Shown: positions 61,301 through 64,000 of the stretch, in pieces | Numbering within the stretch: the stretch's first letter is position 1 | Layout of the letters: each line of letters begins with the position of its first letter | Assembly (NCBI GenBank): GCA_026261815.1 | Contig: JAMPIT010000417.1 | Coordinates: forward strand, 3,505,501-3,569,500 | Length of the DNA stretch: 64,000 bases | Reading direction: 5' to 3' | DNA from: Monarcha castaneiventris obscurior | Lineage: Eukaryota > Chordata > Aves > Passeriformes > Monarchidae | Notes under the pieces: generated by a model | Seen by the model: only the letters and a program-made list of their open reading frames with translations | The model's database searches: none | What the model was told of the DNA's origin: nothing | Translations under genes and position numbers: made by a program

Positions 61301-64000
61301 GCTACTGACAACACCACACCTGTGGTACCACCACTTTCAACAGCTATTCTCTCAGGTAAAATCTGGGATGGAACAATTCATTTGTAAAGGATAAACCAGC
61401 TTCCATGGGGTAAGCCAGGATGTATGAGACCTCTGAAATCCCACCTTCACGCTGCAGTGCAGGCAAACAGAGCCACCTTGTTGATGCAGGACAGCTGGAA
61501 GACTGTGTAGATAACAGTGATCCCTCCTCTGAGGAGTTTGCGGTTAAAGTAGTGATTCAGTCTACAGAGTGAACAATGGGAAAAGTGCAGGCTTTAGTTT
61601 ACAGCTGATGTCAAAATTAGAAAGCAATCCAAAAACCTGGGTATTATAGAATGTGAGAGCACTGAAAAGTAGAGCAAAATTGTTGGAAACAAGATAATAA
61701 TGGATGATATATAACAGGAAATGCCTAGATTATTCTCACCCATACTTTGTATCAACTCTTAAAGCAATTTTTCAAAATTATGTATAGTTATAAAGTAAAA
61801 CACAGTAATAAGGGCAGGCTGCCAAATAGTACTTACGACACAAATCAGAGGAGTATGCTGGAGTACACATTAAAATTTAAACCTTTCATCTGCTGCTTGT
61901 ATGACAGTATTGTGAGAAAGACAGAAATGGAAAACTTTTGTCCCTAATTAAAACTCCCCGTTGAGATGCAAGTCGTTAGAATTTCATATAAAGTGTTGTT
62001 ACAGCAAGACAGTAATGAAGATGGGTTTTGGTATAACTAAGACAAAAAGGACAGGGAGTTAAAGATAGACATTTGTCATTGCATGTAACGGGATATTTTT
62101 AAACTGGTTTAATGCATGTATATACTTTATGATACCACGGTAAAAATCATGCTGAGGGCACAAATTCTCCTGCCTTTTCCAGAATACTAGGATACAATGC
62201 AATGAGCAGAAAAACAGATGAAGAAGCAGAAAAGAATCTTCATGTTTTTCAAGCACCTCTTCAGTGGTAGTAGGTATATGCCAAAAGGATACCTGGGTCC
62301 TTCTGAACATGTGCTGTAGTGCCTGGACATTTTCTGAACACTGTTTAATTTACTAATATAGACATAGCTATGGAATTCATTGCTCTAAAGTCATGACTAA
62401 TTTGGTAATGTACCATAAGCCAGAAAGGTTATATCTGTTTGCTTATTATTGCAGCAAGTACGAATCCACCAGGAATTATAGACACTTTCACAGAATTAAA
62501 AAGGTAGTATCCTGGGTGGTCCACATGGAAATGAATGCAATAATGGATTTGCAAAACGTGTGTGAAATCAGAATTCTAATCAAAACCATTTTTCAAAGTT
62601 TTCTCTCTCTACTAGTTTCCAAAATTGTCTTGGTGTGTCAAGAGCCACCAGAACAATCTGTAATCTGACAGGCTAGTCTGTGACATTTTATGTGATCTCC
62701 TGAGAAAAAACATACCATAAAAGGTCTAGAAATAAAGCTCACAAGGACAAACATTATTTAGGACATAATAGAAATATTCTTTTGAAATACCAAGATAAAA
62801 GAAGAATACTTGCAGGCTTCTGAGTTCAAGGTCAATTCTGGCAATGCAAGTTATGAACCATACGAAAAAGCTTTTCCTGACAAAATGACTGACCCCTGTG
62901 TTTTTTATTTTGAGCAGTAAGACAAGTTTGAAATGTCCAAATGTTGGCAGAAGATTATTTTGTTTTCATATAACTATGTAAATTTTGTAGATCACAAATA
63001 ATAGAATTCTCGAAATATGTACTCTTCCTTTGTTTAAGGCAGGGCTTGTGGGCAGAACTGCAGCACAGGAGTGTTGTAGCAGCACTAGTATTGTTCCTAC
63101 TGTACTGCTTAGAAACAAAAGTTAAAAATAATGCTCCTTGCTAACTCTTCACACTCACAAACGCCTTAGTATGGTTACAATGATAGTTCCTGGTCATGTC
63201 AAGCAACAGTAGTCAAAAGAATTGAAAATCAAACTTCTACTGGTTGTTAACTCATAAGATTCTAGGTTTTAATCATAAAGACTGAGTAGGTTTTTTTTGT
63301 AGTTCAAAGGCATGTCTGCTCCAACTTCACTAAGAAACTCTGGCAGAAATAAATTTTGCAAATACCCACATTCCTGCACCCAGTACTGGCTACTGAGTGC
63401 TTAATTGCATTTGGGTACAAAGAGAATTTCTTTCCGTAGACACATTTCTGTATTGCAATATCTAGTTCTAGTTGGTATTATGTTTTTCTAGAGCAACAGA
63501 GATCACAAGGATATTTCAACACATGAATCACAATCAATTTCACACTTTATCTATTTACCTGGAATTTTTAGGCAAGCTTCCTAGAGCTTAGAAGGCATTT
63601 ACATCACACCTTTTCAATACTTCTGGTATGGAGGGTTGGCTATGGGAAGATGAAAGAATGAGTATGAGCTTTAGAAAAAGTGTACCACTCTTTTTTTTTG
63701 ATTATAGAAAGATATAGCTTTCTATGTCTGTCAGCCAAATAACTCTTTTTCAAAACATGCCATAGCACTTTCAGACTGGTTTACTCTTTTTGATAAATGT
63801 TTTTGGATGTTGCAATCTTCTGAGATCCTTATACACAGAGAAATACATCTACTTCTAGTCTTGTTCAATGACTGAAGTAGGTCTCCATTCTACACCTACC
63901 ATTAAAAGAAGTAAGAAGATTATTCTAGTAAAGTGGAGCACCAATCCAGTTCCCTTCATAGGTTGTGTGGCATGGTGTTAGATGGAAATAGCTGATGAGT
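61301..64000. other. Unassigned AT-rich DNA to window end
   Basis: No gene, RNA gene or recognised repeat. Frames are short and stop-dense. A poly-T stretch of nine lies near 63,690. It resembles the other intron or intergenic stretches of the window. Confidence 0.5.

Overview
The window looks like non-mobile, low-gene-density vertebrate DNA, most likely from a bird. The main evidence is a set of CR1-type LINE fragments whose 3' ends carry the sauropsid octamer-like tail (ATTCTRTG repeats) and whose 3' regions read like avian copies. The AT-rich, CpG-depleted background and one sharp CpG island fit this. A crocodilian or turtle cannot be excluded from the sequence alone. No bacterial-type operons, rRNA, tRNA or CRISPR arrays were seen, and no complete protein-coding gene was recognised.

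Layout. Positions 1-165 hold the 3' end of a plus-strand CR1 cut by the window edge. A minus-strand CR1 tail lies at about 3564-3890. The only clear gene-control landmark is a dense CpG island at about 13,740-15,115. It is bounded on both sides by long plus-strand poly-T runs and contains consensus splice donors on both strands, three of them minus. It is therefore very probably the promoter and first exon of a gene whose coding part I cannot name. About 2-4 kb downstream on the minus strand (10,234-12,475) are several segments with good splice signals. Two of them (12,147-12,189 and 11,455-11,584) join in a consistent open phase. They may be internal exons of a coding or non-coding transcript from the island.

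From 15 to 42 kb the sequence is mostly unassigned AT-rich DNA of intron or intergenic type. It holds one (GGAA)n microsatellite at 31,323-31,435, a short CR1 remnant and several exon-like segments on the plus strand. At 42,479-45,120 sits a long, decayed minus-strand CR1. It preserves recognisable endonuclease and reverse-transcriptase pieces but has frameshifts, stops, a damaged endonuclease motif and an apparent internal deletion. From 45 to 64 kb there is more unassigned DNA, a CR1 trace at about 54,151, a plus-strand CR1 3' end at about 59,966-60,312, and next to it a GC- and CpG-enriched patch (60,490-61,300) that contains an exon-like segment at 60,914-61,049.

I found no strong evidence for a previously undescribed system. 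The items most worth checking are the transcripts that start in the CpG island, the phase-compatible minus-strand exon pair, the CpG-rich exon-like segment near 61 kb, and the odd A-rich in-frame expansion inside the large CR1. All exon calls rest on splice consensus and open frames only. Pseudo-exons of this quality are common in vertebrate introns, so their confidences are low.
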